A stretch of 64,000 bases of DNA from Oscheius tipulae (GCA_037178975.1 JASJZH010000005.1:3844001-3908000); one strand, 5' to 3'; positions 23,418-35,834 are shown, numbered from the stretch's first letter. Made by a program: numbers and translations. The notes: generated by a model not told the origin, from the letters alone.

Positions 23418-25791
23418 CTAAACAGCCTTCCTATCAAAAACTTCAAAACCTACACTGATGACTGTCCCGGCGAGCTGAGCCTGTCTCCACATCTCCGTCC
23501 TCATCTGGGCTGTAGATGTATTTGACGAGATGTTCCGTGGACCAAAAAAATTGAGCGTCGTCGTGTCGAGGAGTTGCTCTTGGAGGAAAAAAGGAAGAGG
23601 AGGCGGTGGCTGGGAGAAGTTGATAGACTCACAGGGAATCAGATACTGAGGACGGACTAGGTTGGTTATTTGAGGGTAAGAGTACAACGAGGAGGGAGAT
23701 TTGGGTCTGGACTGCTCAGGTGGTCCTGTCCAGAGGTCCACCTTGGGGAAGTCTCTAGAAGGAAGAGATTCAGAGAATTTAGCCGGAGGCTGGAAAGCAA
23801 AAGAGTCGCGGTGGGGACAAGGAGGAGAGATGAAACCTTTGGGACATTGGGGATAGGTACAACCACAGGGAGAGGGGAACAGCTGATAGCTGGAGGGACT
23901 TTCCGTGGATTTCGGTCTCGGAGAAGGACTTCTTCTGCTTGAACTGAGTCCGAACCCGATCGGATTCGGGGTAGCAGTGTCTCCTTCAAGAACTGACGCT
24001 AGCTGATTGATCAACTGCTGCTCCCAGCCGAGACCGTCTCTCGTACAAGGCATGTTGATAAGAAAGGGATACCGAGAGTAGATGAGGAGTAGGGAAGAGA
24101 TCCAGTCTCTCTCCGTCTGCTCAGAATTGGTCGGGATTGGACTTGAGGACAGAGAGGGGAGGAAAGACATGAAAGTCTTCACGGGATTGAGTATCTCCAT
24201 CTTCTGCTGTCGTCGACTCTTGAACCGATCCTTTAGAGTCATACACTTCTTCCAAGTCCCGTCTATCATCTTTATGACGAAAGTGAAGTGTCGGGTGTCC
24301 CATCCTTTACTCCGAACTAGCTGTCCCATACTACCGTCTTCTTTCGCATAGTACATTTTCAGAGACTGAAACAGGTAACTTTAGAACATCGAAAAACTAA
24401 CATGATTGGCAGTAGGATGGTACAAATTCGAATTGATCGGTCTGAAGGACCGGGTCGAACCATGGAAATACAGATTTCTCATGCTTAGATAGTCTTCGAG
24501 TACTTTCAGTGGCCAACATTCCGCAACAATGTCGAAGATTTTTTGCGAACTCTCGAGATCAAAGTCTTGAGACATGTCCTGAACAGTTTCGATACGAAGG
24601 AAGGTAGTATGCTGACCAAAGGAGCCCTCTTCTCCATATGAAAAGCTGCTTCGGTCGATGGACTACTGGAGTTGGAAGGGGACGGGGTGTCGATCTGCAG
24701 ATATTACGACGTGGTTATAAAAAGAGCGAGTTAATACTCCCAGAACGATTAGTAAAAAGCCGTTATTCCTTTTCTACTAATTCCCTTTAAAAATCATTTC
24801 TGTAACCTCTTCATTTTCATGAGACGGCCCAGTTCTTCAACATAGCATGCAAGCATTGACTACTCAGCCAAGATTTGGTAAATGACTGTTTCGTTTGGGT
24901 ATGTAAATAGGGGCCCTGCCAAGGTAATAACCGGGTAGTGCCTTCTTTTCATTTTACCAATTATAAATAACCTCACACTCACATTAATCTTGACCGTCTC
25001 CGAGCCCATTTCGCCACTGCTTCGGACCTCCGCGAACAGCTTTGACATCTTTGTCTGAAAAAAAATATCGAATCAATGAGGTCAGGCAAAAAGAGAATAA
25101 CAACACGAGCTGGGTCCAAAAGAGGATCATGCAAATGACCTGAACCGTATTTGATGCCAGTGCTGGAAATTCATAAATGTCCATCCTCTTCTCCTTGACC
25201 AGGATGACCACTGGCTCTGCGGACAGAGAGGATGAGGGCATCTGGAAGAAGCTACAGATCAGATCTAGATTCTCACCCCGTTGTCTTCGAGAACAGACTC
25301 TGCACTTGGTCCTATCGCCTTGAAGACGTCTTCCCAATCTGTCTGAAACAGAACTTCTAGACAAAAACAAGATTGAACTTACACCTTGACTGAGCTGGCG
25401 TTCGAGCAGTGTCGGAGAGCTGGAAAAGCTCTGAAATGGGCCGATATATGCCCCTCTCGTAGACCCACGTGTTCGGACGCCGGACTATAAAATACCCCCT
25501 CGTCTTCATCTCCCGGTTGCCTAGGAGTCATGGCCTTTTTGGCCGCCTGTGAGTACGAAACGCCTCCCTGTGGGGTCGACTAGAAGATTAGCGGGTTACA
25601 AAGGTCAGTTTTTTACCTGAGAGTCACGAGCTGACTGTAGGGCAGGAAACGGCTCTTTAGCTGACAGATAGGACTTTCTTCTGTGGGATAGAGACCTCGA
25701 CGTTGCCTGGAAAAGAGAGTTAGAGAGAATGAGCGACAGTTACCGTCTGCAGTTTCTTCCAGCTGGCCTTGCTCAGAACTGTGACAGACAT
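23418..25791 (-). CDS. putative signalling adaptor with PH/PTB-like segments
   Basis: Start MSVTVLSKASWKKLQT at 25791, one base after an acceptor-like GAATTCCAG. About eight exons with 35-90-nt introns. In order: basic/serine-rich N-terminus; VVILVKEKRMDIYEFPALAS, which looks like a beta-strand pair of a small fold; a Ser/Pro linker (DTPSPSNSSSPS); DFDLESSQKIFDIVAECWPL; SLKMYYAKEDGSMGQLVRSK and WDTRHFTFVIKM followed by EQTERDWISSLLLIYSRYP, a strand-rich core ending in an amphipathic helix as in PH or IRS-type PTB domains; and a long Ser/Pro-rich C-terminal tail ending DRKAV. I could not name the family; a docking protein downstream of a receptor is a guess from the domain pattern. It is tail-to-tail with DDR. 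The exon around 24700-24960 is uncertain. Confidence 0.55.
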
Positions 25792-25799
25792 TCTGGAAT

Positions 25800-27770
25800 T
25801 CCCTACGCAACTAACACGATCAACCCATTTTTGCAATTGGGGATTATCTTCGAGTCAGAGCAACAGAGAGGGAGGCAACCAGACAAAACACTGGGAGGCT
25901 GGGAGTATTTTGTAGCCAAGAGATCGATCTGGGAGGGGACGGACAGGAGGAAGCGTAGGAGGAGCCGAAAAAATCTGTTTAATCTTGGATTCATGGGACT
26001 AACTTCTGTGCTAATTCTTGCTCAGAGAGACTACCCACGGCTCTCAGGGCACAGGTTGAAGAAAGGAGGGAATCACAAATAGAGAACAGAGAAAAAAGTA
26101 CAATTGTCTGTTTACAGCTATTCATCAAAAAAGAGACGTCCATTGTTCTGTTTATGGGAGACGCGTCATTATTTCGTTTTCCCACTCTCTCATCGTTTCC
26201 TCATTCAGCCGTTGTTATGGAGCTTTTTACGGAAGTTTTTGTTGTAGTCTTGGACACCAATCAGTAGGAAATTTAGAGAAAAAAAGAAGGGACTGGTAGT
26301 ATGAAAGTGTGAGAAGAAAGGAGCACACTGAATCGGCTTTTTGTAGAGGATTATCCGTCGATGTGTGAGAGAGAGCTATAAAAAGCCGCGGATAATTTCC
26401 GCTCATTGACGTAATTGAGACAGGAGAAGAAGATGAAGGAAAGTTTAAGTTGAAGACCCGGTTCCGGGATCCCTAGTAGGTAAATGTTTATGGGTATGAG
26501 TCTTTTTTACGTCAGCAACGTGAAAAGATTCATTGAGGCACAAACAGTGACAAATAATCAGAGCTGGGAGTGACGACCTCCCTCGAAGATAGACACTGGC
26601 TGGTGCAACCGGATGCCATCTCATTAGTCCGAAATGTGGAGACAGATGACTCACAATAAGCAGGCAGATGTTTTCAATTCGACGCTATCAGCAACATTTG
26701 TACACGGAAGAGATCCATTTTTGGTTGCACGTAACGATTTGGAACTTTCTAGATCTCTTTTATGTCTACAGCATTGGTAAGCTCTTGGCCGGTAGCTAAT
26801 CCCGTCACATTTTCTAGACAGTAGGGACACCTCATGTTAGTTACAAGAAAGCTCGACTTGTCAAGTCCTGTCGAAAACGAACTTGAATGATCTTGCCAAA
26901 GCTGAGACCACTTGTCAAAAACTTGTCATATCGACAAGTAGAGGAAAAGCGAGTTCTTGTCAAGTCTTGTCAATTTTAAAACTCAAACTGAACTCGCTTG
27001 TTCTGTTCGTCTCCAACAAAGCAAGGTCAGGTATTTCCACTTTTCACAAAGTTTTTCTGTCGCACTGTCTTTTGGTCACCTTCGCTCATGTAATTTACTG
27101 CCCACAAAAACGCGACACCCTTTTACACTGTTTTTTGCTTCTCTTTCTAACAGCAAGACTGCCGACTTTCAATGCTGTTCTTCTGCCTTACTCTTCCACG
27201 CCACTGTGAATGATGTCACTTCTGCTCCTGGTCTTGAAGAGTGCTCTTTGTCCTGTGGAGCGGAGAGAACGCTGTGGAACCATGTCCCTCGAAAATGAGA
27301 AGAACCGTACCATCTACTAAAGAGACTGCCGGAATCGTGTCTTAAAACGGATGCTCATCGAGGCTTAGATTAACTCGGAAAGACCCTATGAATGCTCATT
27401 GCTGAACGAAGCTTATGGACTGTCGTGTGCCCTGTGTGGCAGAGATAACGCTGCTGAAAGATTGATCCACGAAAAACACAAAGAGACGAGCACACTGTCG
27501 AGTTTTTGACGACCGATCATGCTCGATTTTTGTGATAGTGTAGGCGGATCTTATGCAATTTTTTTGGAATTTCAATAGGCCATCTGGAAAATTTGGGCAT
27601 GACCCTCCTATCAGAGCATATTTTGAGCTCGTGGGACTAATTCCTAACGTGTTGCAACTCGTCTTGAACCATGCTCTTCCCGTGACTACGTCGTCGTTCG
27701 GACAGTACACGGTTCTTCAACAGTTTCCAGCAAAAATTGGACATGACCCGTCTTTCAGGTCGCCTCGCAG
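25800..27770. other. no convincing gene
   Basis: No exon series recognised. A TATAAAAAG at about 26379 is followed by a short leader but no sustained frame. At 26850-26975 the word 'cttgtcaag' recurs several times, and it also occurs in the K4-K5 spacer near 8090. At 27237-27300 and 27411-27475 two diverged copies of a short sequence (ctgtg(t)gg..gagataacgctg) lie 175 bp apart. I see no function for either. Confidence 0.35.
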
Positions 27771-27899
27771 CTCTTTAGCGCGTCGGCCATGTTCTTCTCA
27801 TAATAACAGCACTTCTTCTGATAGCCTTCCAACATTTACAGTATCCATGACTCGCAACAGGCTCTTTCAGGCTTTTTTTGGGGGGCGGGGGGTCACGTT

Positions 27900-28245
27900 G
27901 AGGATCCTCCAGCAATCGATTTCCTGAAAACACATAATTGTTCAAACTACTGCTTGATTGGGTTACAGCATAAGGCCTTCGAAAACGCATCTGTTTCCGT
28001 GCGATTCTAGAAACTAGCGGAAGAACATGTCGCGTCCGTACCATTTCGGCGCGCACTTGCAATGACCTGGTGCAGGGAGTGGTGTAACGTTTCGCATATA
28101 CACTTTTCCTGACAAAACGCGGCGGGTTTTTCTTTAGAAAATTATCAGCAAATTTGTACGTGAGCGATACGCGGTGGAAATTGTAGAACTTCTTGTACTC
28201 GTTGAACTTCAGAGGTGGATTGTTTCTGTCGTCGAACATGATCTG
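27900..28245 (-). other. possible exon of an unknown basic protein
   Basis: A minus-strand frame preceded by a good acceptor (TTTCTTTTTCAG at about 28245) starts IMFDDRNNPPLKFNEYKKFY and stays open for over 100 codons with a basic composition (KKNPPRFVRKSVYAKRYTT). Codon content looks more coding-like than the surroundings. No start codon exon or homologous family was recognised, so this may be a gene fragment. Confidence 0.25.
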
Positions 28246-28510
28246 AAAAAGAAAAGAAAGGGGAACATTCAAATCAATACTTTTTCTTTTATTTCTTTCG
28301 AATTCCAACAACCAATATCTAAGTTCGCTTTCGATAAGTTGCGCAAGGATGGCAATTGTAAATACCCTTAATAAACAGCTTTTAATTCTCTTCTCAATTA
28401 GAAATTGAGAGAACACTTTCCCGTCAATATTCGTCTTATCGGTCGCTGCTGCAGCACACCTTCTCCCCTATTAGTCAACAGCCAGTCGCATCTAAACATA
28501 CCCATTCCTA

Positions 28511-29443
28511 ATGTTGGAGAAAGGTCAACTAATCAGTAATTGGTACTCTTCCGAGGCTATAGTCGACCATCTCACCGTTGGAGACCTCCTAGAGTTCCGG
28601 AGAACTTATCAAATTGTAGGGAAAGAGCGCCAATTTTACACGGTATCTGACTCTTGTTTGTTCTTCCAAAACACCAAAACTGCAGCATTGGGCAGTTTTT
28701 ATCGGAGATGGGGAAATCATCCATATTTCCACTCCCGACGAAGATTTTGTAGCCTCTACTGAAAAGATTATCAACGGTGCGGCAACGGCCTCAGTTCGAC
28801 GAGATCCTCTGAGCAGAGTCGCTGGAACTAGTCAGCTTAGAGTCAACAATGGACAGGACTGGAGTCAGACTCCTTTTGGACCGGAAGAGATTGTCAAGAG
28901 GGCAAACGAACAGGTAGGTTCTTACATACCAATTAAATAATACATTGTGGGGCCTGTTGGCTGACCCAAACTAGCGGGAAAATGTAATTGTTGCCAACTG
29001 CCGAAAAGATAGATACGCATTTATTTAGGCATGGATTTAGTATCGAGGCGACATTTTTGAGCTTTTCGATTTGCAGTAAAGCTGTAGAATAGATCCAGGG
29101 CTACAACTATGCAGAACATTGTAAAGTTCAAAGATCACATCTTGATCCCGAAAGCTTTCCTTGAAAGACTGCAGATCTCAGGAAGATTTAGCTTGGAAGT
29201 GGCGGTTATAGCTTCCTGATGAACAATTGCGAACACTTTTGCAAGTACATCCGTTATAATACCCGCACCAGCTCTCAGGTGAGACCTCCTTCCGCCTCTC
29301 TCAACCTTTTTAAGGTGGTCAATGGAACAGCTCTGACCATTGGAGCTACCCTGGCAGTGGTAGTCAATCCACTTGTCGGACTTGCCTCCGGTGTTATCCT
29401 TGCCGTCGGCTCCGAGCCAGTCAGACGTCTCTTTTCGAAATAA
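28511..29443 (+). CDS. LRAT-domain (HRASLS/PLAAT-type) acyltransferase
   Basis: Four exons, 28511-28642, 28686-28913, 29192-29278 and 29315-29443, give 191 residues in frame. The NlpC/P60-type LRAT domain is clear: an early DHLTVGDLLEFRR, then THWAVFIGDGEIIHIS (catalytic His in HWA) and LGSGGYSFLMNNCEHFCKYI with the hallmark NCEHF catalytic cysteine. The C-terminus carries a hydrophobic anchor (TIGATLAVVVNPLVGLASGV), as in HRASLS/PLAAT proteins, which transfer acyl groups between phospholipids and amines or act as phospholipase A. The protein is therefore predicted to sit on an intracellular membrane. Whether it uses retinol or phospholipid cannot be told from sequence alone; the overall size favours the HRASLS group. 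AATAAA at 29458 overlaps the expected 3' end. Confidence 0.9.
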
Positions 29444-29600
29444 AATTCGTGATTTCTAATAAACACAAATCTATTTCCATCAACACGCTTTGCTGTACAG
29501 CCCGAGGGAGATCACATGCGATCCAGAGATTGAAAAAAAAGTCCGCCTGTCCCCTCAGGGGCTCTCGCATGTGTTCAGGTGAACAAGCAACTGTCGCGAG

Positions 29601-29608
29601 TATAAAAG
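29601..29608 (+). promoter_or_regulatory. TATA box of the acidic secreted peptide gene
   Basis: GAGTATAAAAGAGCC lies 42 bp before the ATG of the next gene. The spacing fits a very short leader starting about 25-30 bp downstream. Unlike most genes in the window, no acceptor-like AG precedes this ATG. Confidence 0.55.
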
Positions 29609-29642
29609 AGCCAGACAGGCTCGATTGCCAACAACAACAGCC

Positions 29643-30029
29643 ATGAACAAGTTCGTCCTTCTTCTCGTCTTCGGACTTCTCGCCTACGCTTTCGCTGCTC
29701 CGGTCTCTCAGGAAGGAGAGAAGCAGGAAGTCGTCAAAGAGGCTCGTTTCTTGTGTATGTTTTGATCAAAGAGCGTCTAGAAAAAAAAGGGTGAGAGCAG
29801 CAGTAGCAGCAGTGAGGAGAAATCTACAGCTGAGGAAGGGGACTCGGATCTGACCAAAGTCAAATCGGAGGAGTCGGCAGAGGAAGAGGGAGCTGGAGAG
29901 GTCTCGACGACAGTGACTGCTTTGGAACGGGCTACCGCTAACGAAGTGAACAACATCGATAACGTAGCCCAGACTGTTGTTCAAGAGCCCGAAACCACTC
30001 CGGTCATCCTTTTGGCCCAGGTTAACTAA
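29643..30029 (+). CDS. small acidic secreted protein
   Basis: Signal peptide MNKFVLLLVFGLLAYAFA is followed by APVSQEGEKQEVVKEARF. After a short intron (about 29754-29800) comes an acidic, Ser/Glu-rich segment (SSSSEEKSTAEEGDSD) and a tail ending TPVILLAQVN. The frame closes in phase if the donor is TTTCTT|GTGTATG and the acceptor lies in the AGCAG run; other splice choices give stops, so the junction is uncertain. No cysteines and no known domain. A phosphorylatable acidic secreted protein, perhaps matrix or mineral-associated, is possible but unproven. It shares the MNKF signal start and TATA promoter style with the glycine-rich peptide gene at 49.3 kb. Confidence 0.6.
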
Positions 30030-30091
30030 GTGATAAGCTGTACATTTTCTTCCTTGCTTGTGAATATTGCTCAATCATAAACTCTATTACA

Positions 30092-32868
30092 TCAAACTGA
30101 ACTCTCACTAGGAGCATGCAACTTGGCCCGTATTTCTATCTTCATACTGTCGATCTCTTCCGAAACTTCTTGTTCCAAGACAAAGAGTTTTTGCTTCATT
30201 CTGATGCTGTACTCCTGAAACCAGCGACCTTTTTGTGCTGGAACAACAAACTTTGAAAGCTTCCTCGGTCTTTGTGATTTCCTCGTCCAGGGTCTGAACA
30301 ACCTGATGAATCATATCCAGTTGAACTTCGACCGGGGCCTCGGGATCAAAGTCCTCGGCTTCGATGAGTGTCTCATCGTAGAGATTGTCTTTTTGGAGGA
30401 GTTGTTTACCTGAAACGGACGCATTTTGAAGTAATAGAGCGTACCTTTCTGCATGAGGGACTTGTTAGCCTCCGGATACTGCCTCAAAGCATCCCAGAGA
30501 GCTTCCTTGCTCAGAACGTACAGATCCGAATAGCCGACTGATCGAACATTCGCTGTCCTTCTATTCCCGTTCTTATTGCCAGGAATGTTGAGAATAGCGA
30601 GCTCCCCGAAGACGGTGCCCTCTCCGAGACGGACAAACACCTGAGACTGTTTTTGAAGAAGCGAAAGGAGAATACTTACCACTGAACCGTCCTCGCTCAC
30701 AACTTCTACGAATCCCGTTTTCACAATGTACATTTCCGTCCCGACTTCTCCTTTCTTGCATACGTAGTCGAGGGGACTATAGACTCGGGGCTCGAGACGG
30801 AGGATGAGTTCGAAGAGGAGGTTCGGTTCGCAATCCTGAAACAGCCTTCGGTCTTTAGTTCGAAACAGTAGTTCTAGCTAAATCTCGACTCAACTATAAA
30901 TTAAACGGAGATAATGTGGCTTGAGTATGAGTCTGTCTACGAAACTGTTCAAAGGACCGTGATCAATAAGCTCGAGAGACCAGACCAGACAGACTGACCT
31001 CGAACAGCTTGACTCTCCTCAGGGTTTCCATATGGATGTGTACAGCCAGTTGACCGTACAGCCTCGGCGGCAGGAACTCTTCAATATCGGCCTCTTCCAT
31101 CTGTCCACCTCCATGAGACCACATGTACGTGAAGTACTCTATGGCCTTCTTCTGCAGAATCACATTCACCTTCCTAAATTTGATTATTACACGTTCAAAA
31201 CCTCTACCCACTTGTAGATCATGAATCGTTTGCATCCGTCCAGAACCTCCTCGAATTGTGACTTTTTCAAATTCATATTGTAGACCATATTTCCGACATC
31301 TCCCACGATTACGGCGAAGAGAACGAGGCCGAGAAGTGTGTCACCTATCTCGAAGGCATTTTGGGGTGTTCTGTTAGGAGCAGGCTGATATAAATTATTT
31401 AAGGAGATGAGTCTTTAACCTGTTCTCCGAGAGTCACGAGAGTCAGAGCTGACCAATAGAAACTTAGTCCATATTGTTTGGTAAAGTTGCTGAAGGCGAT
31501 CTCTCTCGTTCTGGCTAGTTGTTTTAGCAGATATTATCCCTACTTATTAGTCCAATAGCTCATCGCGTGTTCTGCCTCCATCGTCAAATTGTCGTATTCG
31601 GCAAAGACTCGGAGGGGAGTGATAACATCAATTGGGCAGAAATTTGCCTCTGTTGGATCGTAGACGTTGCAAGTAACGACCAGAGGATTGGGCATCTTGT
31701 CGTAGGAGAAGATCCAGTCGTCTATTATGGCGGCTGAACAACTGGAATTTTTCGAAGACTACAGTCTGAGCCTTTTCCAGTTCATTCGCTATGCTCTCAT
31801 AGTATGATGCCCATGGCTTAGAGTCTGTTTTGAAGCTGCTTCACAGGTCAGTCGGTTTAGAGTGTCGTGATCAAAGTTCTCTCAATGACCCACTTTCCCA
31901 AATTGAAATGATACTTCGCCCCTACGAAAAACTAACAGATAACAAAAGAGCCCACTTCTAAAATCATAAACGACCGCAAAGATAAAGTAGACGCATCCGT
32001 TCCAGTGAAAGATTATGAAACAAGTCAGTATGAGCTTAGTTATCCGGAAGACGTTAGGCGTGTTGGTTCGAATTTGGGTCAATGCATCGAAGTCGGTTAT
32101 CCTGTAGCACTGAATGCAGTTTCTTGTAAGATATCGACATCATCTAACTTTCAACAGACGATTGATTCTCGAAATCGCGAAGTCGTGTCGGAAGAAGAGC
32201 AAAAGGTCTGTGGGTAGGATGGCCAGGATGTCGTAGAGGAAGTGCTTCCTAAGATTTTTTGTGTTATCGATTACAGTAGTTCTCACGTCTTGATCCTGTG
32301 TTTCAACATTTTCAAAGGAGAATTCGTTCGGATTCCATCGTCAATGAACTCTGGACCGATTCACAGAACCCTTCTGTGTATTTCTTACCTTTCCTCGTGA
32401 GAACCAGAAGATCAGCAACGAATACCATGTCAGTCACGAAATTCCATGTAAGCCACTCCTTGTAAAACGATTTGCTGACCTAAAACTCACACTTTTGTGG
32501 ACAATAACCTAGTGTGAACCTCCTCGAAGACCATGACAACAATTACGACGAGATTATAGAAACAGGAGAGAAAGACAAGTAGTGTCCAATAGTAAAAGAA
32601 GCTGGAGGTGTCTTCAAAAGACCAGTTGACAACTCGTTTCCAGAGGGGAAGCCTCTCTGCTTCCTCATTTTGGAGGCTGGTGAAACTGAAGATTCGATTT
32701 ACATTTTCGTCTCCCTGATCATCATGGATCCGTTGCCTCGTGCGGAAGAGCCATTGACGGACGAGCTGAAGAGATTATCTATCAAAAGAACAAGAGTCCT
32801 ACAGTTAGTGTTCTGACGATGGACTGGAAGTCGACTCTTTTCTGAGAGCCAGTCCCGGGTTCGGTCAT
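30092..32868 (-). CDS. cyclic-nucleotide-gated cation channel subunit
   Basis: Start MTEPGTGSQKRVDFQSIV at 32868. About a dozen exons encode the CNG fold: S1 FFYYWTLLVFLSCFYNLVVI; S2-S3 FYKEWLTWNFVTDMVFVADL and LVLTRK; KHFLYDILAILPTDLLLFF; RTNTPNVFRITKLILTCFI (S5); pore helix and filter LSFYWSALTLVTLGEQ; S6 GDTLLGLVLFAVIVGDVGNM; C-linker MRRVKLF-like region with EEFLPPRLYGQLAVHIH; cyclic-nucleotide-binding domain LDYVCKKGEVGTEMYIVKTG, GTVFGELAILNI and RRTANVRSVGYSDLYVLSKE (the RTA motif that contacts cNMP phosphate). A C-terminal coiled coil follows (VQTLDEEITKTEEAFK). It is closest to CNGA subunits. The filter reads TLGE rather than the usual TIGE. The product is a plasma-membrane non-selective cation channel opened by cGMP or cAMP. 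Confidence 0.88.
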
Positions 32869-32869
32869 A

Positions 32870-33200
32870 GCAACAGATGAGGGAGAGACTACCTTAGTGA
32901 GCCTAATCGATGAGGAAGGAATGCATTAGGCACGAGAAGAAAGCATTGCGGTCGAAGGTTTATTAGAGTTACTATGCCCAGATCGAGGTTCCAGTTTGTC
33001 GGTATCCGTTGCTATCTAAACTGTTTCCAATAACAGAGTTCATCCCTCCGAATCCGGGCACGAAGACCCCTCCATTGTTGTCAGAACTGTCCCTGGGGAG
33101 GAGAAGGATAGTTTCCACCGCCCCGTCCGCGAATCAACAAGTGCCCAGACATGAATATTTTTAGTGGTCTGCTCATCTCCCCGAATCCGGGCACGAAGAC
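32870..33200 (-). pseudogene. degraded copy of the glycine-rich secreted peptide gene
   Basis: About 270 bp align by eye with the 3' part and flank of the gene at 49.3 kb, including the shared 3' words 'ggaatgcattaggcacgagaa' versus 'ggaatccattagacacgagaa', the segment NYPxPPQGQF and the tail QTGTxIW. Here the frame is broken, the signal-peptide exon is absent, and a 23-bp piece (cgaatccgggcacgaagac) occurs twice, at about 33050 and 33180. It abuts the 5' end of the CNG gene. Confidence 0.7.
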
Positions 33201-33634
33201 GTAGGTGTTAATTTGGTTTTGCGTAAAAATTTCGAAGATTTTCCGAAAAAGTCAAAGTTTCTGCAGAAATTGGAGACTTCGAGGGCGAAACAAGTCACTT
33301 TTGGTTAAAGAATGTTTGCAATCCCGCACATTCTTCTTTAGTACTCGTACCCCAAACGTCCGGGTATCAGCACACCTTTGTTTACAAAGAGACGCTTCTT
33401 TCAGAGCAATTGTCTGAGTACGAGATAAAAATGGAATATAAAAAGAACCTTTGGATTATTCCTGGTTCAATCCCTTCGAAATGAACAAAATCAGAAGAGG
33501 AGAGTTGTGCTAAGACTGACGTTTGAATAGCAAGTAAATCTATTTTAACTTGTGCTCCCGTTTCTGTCTGTATGTAGGTGTTTGAAGTCATACTTACAAT
33601 GAGTGACTAGGTCCTTCGCGAATGCTCGAACGTC

Positions 33635-34045
33635 ATGGATGTGCTCTTTGGTGGAAAGAAGGTCCTTCTCGGCGGAGACTTTCGGCAAGTTTTGCCAATC
33701 CCGAGCAAGGCCTACGCCACGGATGCCTATGCCTGTTCCCTAAAGATGTTGCATTTGTTCCAAGACAGCAGCCGGGTCCATTTCAAACGCTACCAGCTCA
33801 GCGACAATATGCGTGCTCAGAGAGAGACGACCGAGTTCAAGGAACTCCTCCTGAAGGTCGGCGAAGACCGAGTTCCAAAGGACGACGAGGGAAAAGTCGA
33901 GGTTCCGCTACATCTGAGGAGCCACGGCAATTTGGTCGACGAGATCTTCCAAGGAGTGTACGACAAACCGGACTATTTGAACACGCGAGTAATTCTTTGT
34001 CCTACCAATGCTCATGTGGATGAAGTGAACAAGCGCATATTGGTT
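33635..34045 (+). mobile_element. PIF1-like helicase fragment (Helitron relic)
   Basis: The frame starting MDVLFGGKKVLLGGDFRQVL shows the PIF1 helicase GGDFRQVLP motif (Walker B-like region), then YQLSDNMRA and RVILCPTNAHVDEVNKRIL, the region used by Helitron RepHel proteins. Only about 135 codons of the helicase survive, with no Walker A upstream and no Rep domain, so it is a dead fragment of a Helitron or a truncated PIF1 gene. Sequence after 34045 drifts out of the family. Confidence 0.75.
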
Positions 34046-34049
34046 TTTG

Positions 34050-35150
34050 CAATGATGGTCGCAGGAAACATTTGCTTACTTCTGTTACCTCAATGGGTAC
34101 AAGATGTTTTCTCCAAGATTTCTTCCACTGCCCTCATCTTATTTCTGCTAGCTGGATCCGATGAACAAGTTGTTCTATGTCTCCCGCTCTCTAATGTTAT
34201 TGTTTTATGAAACTCGTCTTTTATCAACTCCTTTTCTAGCCTTGAGGTACTTTTGAACTTTCGACTACTTTCAACCATCCACTCTTTCCCAAAACGAAAA
34301 AAACAGCGTTTACTATTACCACCAAACTTTGTCTTAAATTCTGTATCCACGCCATTCGGTGCGCTCAACGTTTCAGACCGATACGATATTTGTGAATGGA
34401 TCCTCAGAGGGCATTTTTGGACTTGGCCGATTTTTCGACTTTGGGGTGCCAATCAAAGGAATAGTTTATTATCAAGAAATATTATTACAGAGAAAACCTG
34501 CTAGTAGAGATCACAAAGATTGTAAAGATGAATTTTTTTTCTTTTCTGAACTTTCCACAAGACCAAGAGAGTAGCTAGATACCACAGGCTCTCGATTTTC
34601 TGGGCAAAGTTCTTCAGAAGCAAGGGGATTCTCCTCTTCCAGTCCGTCAAACAAAGTTCCAGGCAGTTGACAGGTTTCCTCCTCTTCAATACATTGTTCT
34701 TGCTGTTTCAACTTTAGCCGAAACGTTTTCATAGTCCGGTAAAGCACTCTCCCAATTCAGCGCAGAATTCACTTGTCTACCTCGACATGATCGTCCGGTA
34801 ACTTCTCCCTGTTGGTTTCAGACCAACTTTTTCACGGTCTTGCAGAAAAATGAACGTCGAGGTACCATTAGCGGGAAATGCGTCGGGAGCACGGGTTATA
34901 ATCACTCTGAGCATCTGCGAAAATCCTATATATCTTTAAAGTGTCAAGAGATTATTATTTGATTTTTGAATGTATTTGTAATAAAGACGTGTCCTGTTTA
35001 TTTTCCATATTCTCTACTTATCTAGTAAATAGTTCATCTCTGATAACCTATGAAGGCAGCATCTAACATGCCCACAATGTAGATCATGACTGGACGATCT
35101 ATCAGCACTGTTCCATAATTGTCCAAAGGAGAAGGTTAATATCCTGATTT
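34050..35150. other. no convincing gene
   Basis: Short frames on both strands without recognisable motifs. A minus-strand frame ending near 34511 (EEEETCQLPGTLFDGLEEEN) lies downstream of the kinase relic at 35.2 kb and could be its tail, but nothing confirms this. An AT-rich tract covers 34960-35050. Confidence 0.3.
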
Positions 35151-35400
35151 ATCCCTGGTCTTTCTCCCTTTTCCAGTCATTCTCGGAACTTTAAAAAGTT
35201 TTTCTGCTCGCGAACAAAGGGATTTCTGAAACGTGTTGATTCTGTGAAGGAAAAGGATTTTTACGTTTTGTGAGTGATCGCGTAAAGGACCATGCCATAA
35301 CTCCAGACATCCACCTTGTAGCTATAGTCGCACTTTAAACTCTTGTCCATCCCTTCTGGAGCCATGCAGTTGAGAGTACCAGCTCTAGAATTCGGAATAA
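35150..35400 (-). pseudogene. kinase C-lobe relic
   Basis: Minus-strand exon AGTLNCMAPEGMDKSLKC then YSYKVDVWSYGMVLYAITHK shows the APE motif and subdomain IX of a kinase, followed across a plausible 45-nt intron by NPFVREQKNFLKFRE and an in-frame stop. No catalytic loop or N-lobe is found upstream. It is more canonical in sequence than K1-K3 and resembles the 36.3-38 kb kinase. Confidence 0.65.
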
Positions 35401-35834
35401 AGATTTAGGATTTAGGGGGATCCCCTCTGTTTTGGTCTCTTTAAATTTCGGCAGTTTAGTTTTCTATGTTTATGGAACCATCTACTTTTCTTTTTAAGCT
35501 TAAACAAACTTGTCCCGCTTCCATTGGTTCTCCGGTTTGACACCTAGCCTCTACCTTAGTTGTCTTGTTTTACGGCAGACTCGTTGCTAGGTGCAAAAGC
35601 TGTTTCAATTAAAATTGATTTCAAGATAAGAAGTTTTGTAACTACTGCATCGGATCAGTAATGGCGTCAAACAACAATTTATGTACAGAAACAAATTTAA
35701 CACATATAACGAGTGCAAAATTTTCGCCACTGGAATCACGAGGGGTAAACTTGAAAGTGAAAAAAAACAAATCTAAATTTAATGTCTAATAATTAGCGGA
35801 TATCACTTATATTTATTTATTTATTTACGATTAT

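Noticed and set aside
23670-23942. Arg-rich plus-strand frame opposite the adaptor gene
   Set aside because: It is the antisense of the Ser/Pro-rich coding tail (Ser/Pro codons read as Arg/Gly in reverse).
27210-27300. ECSLSCGAERTLW, resembling a thrombospondin type-1 start
   Set aside because: Only one half-motif, no conserved Trp series or later cysteines, and the diverged repeat at 27411 does not keep the frame.
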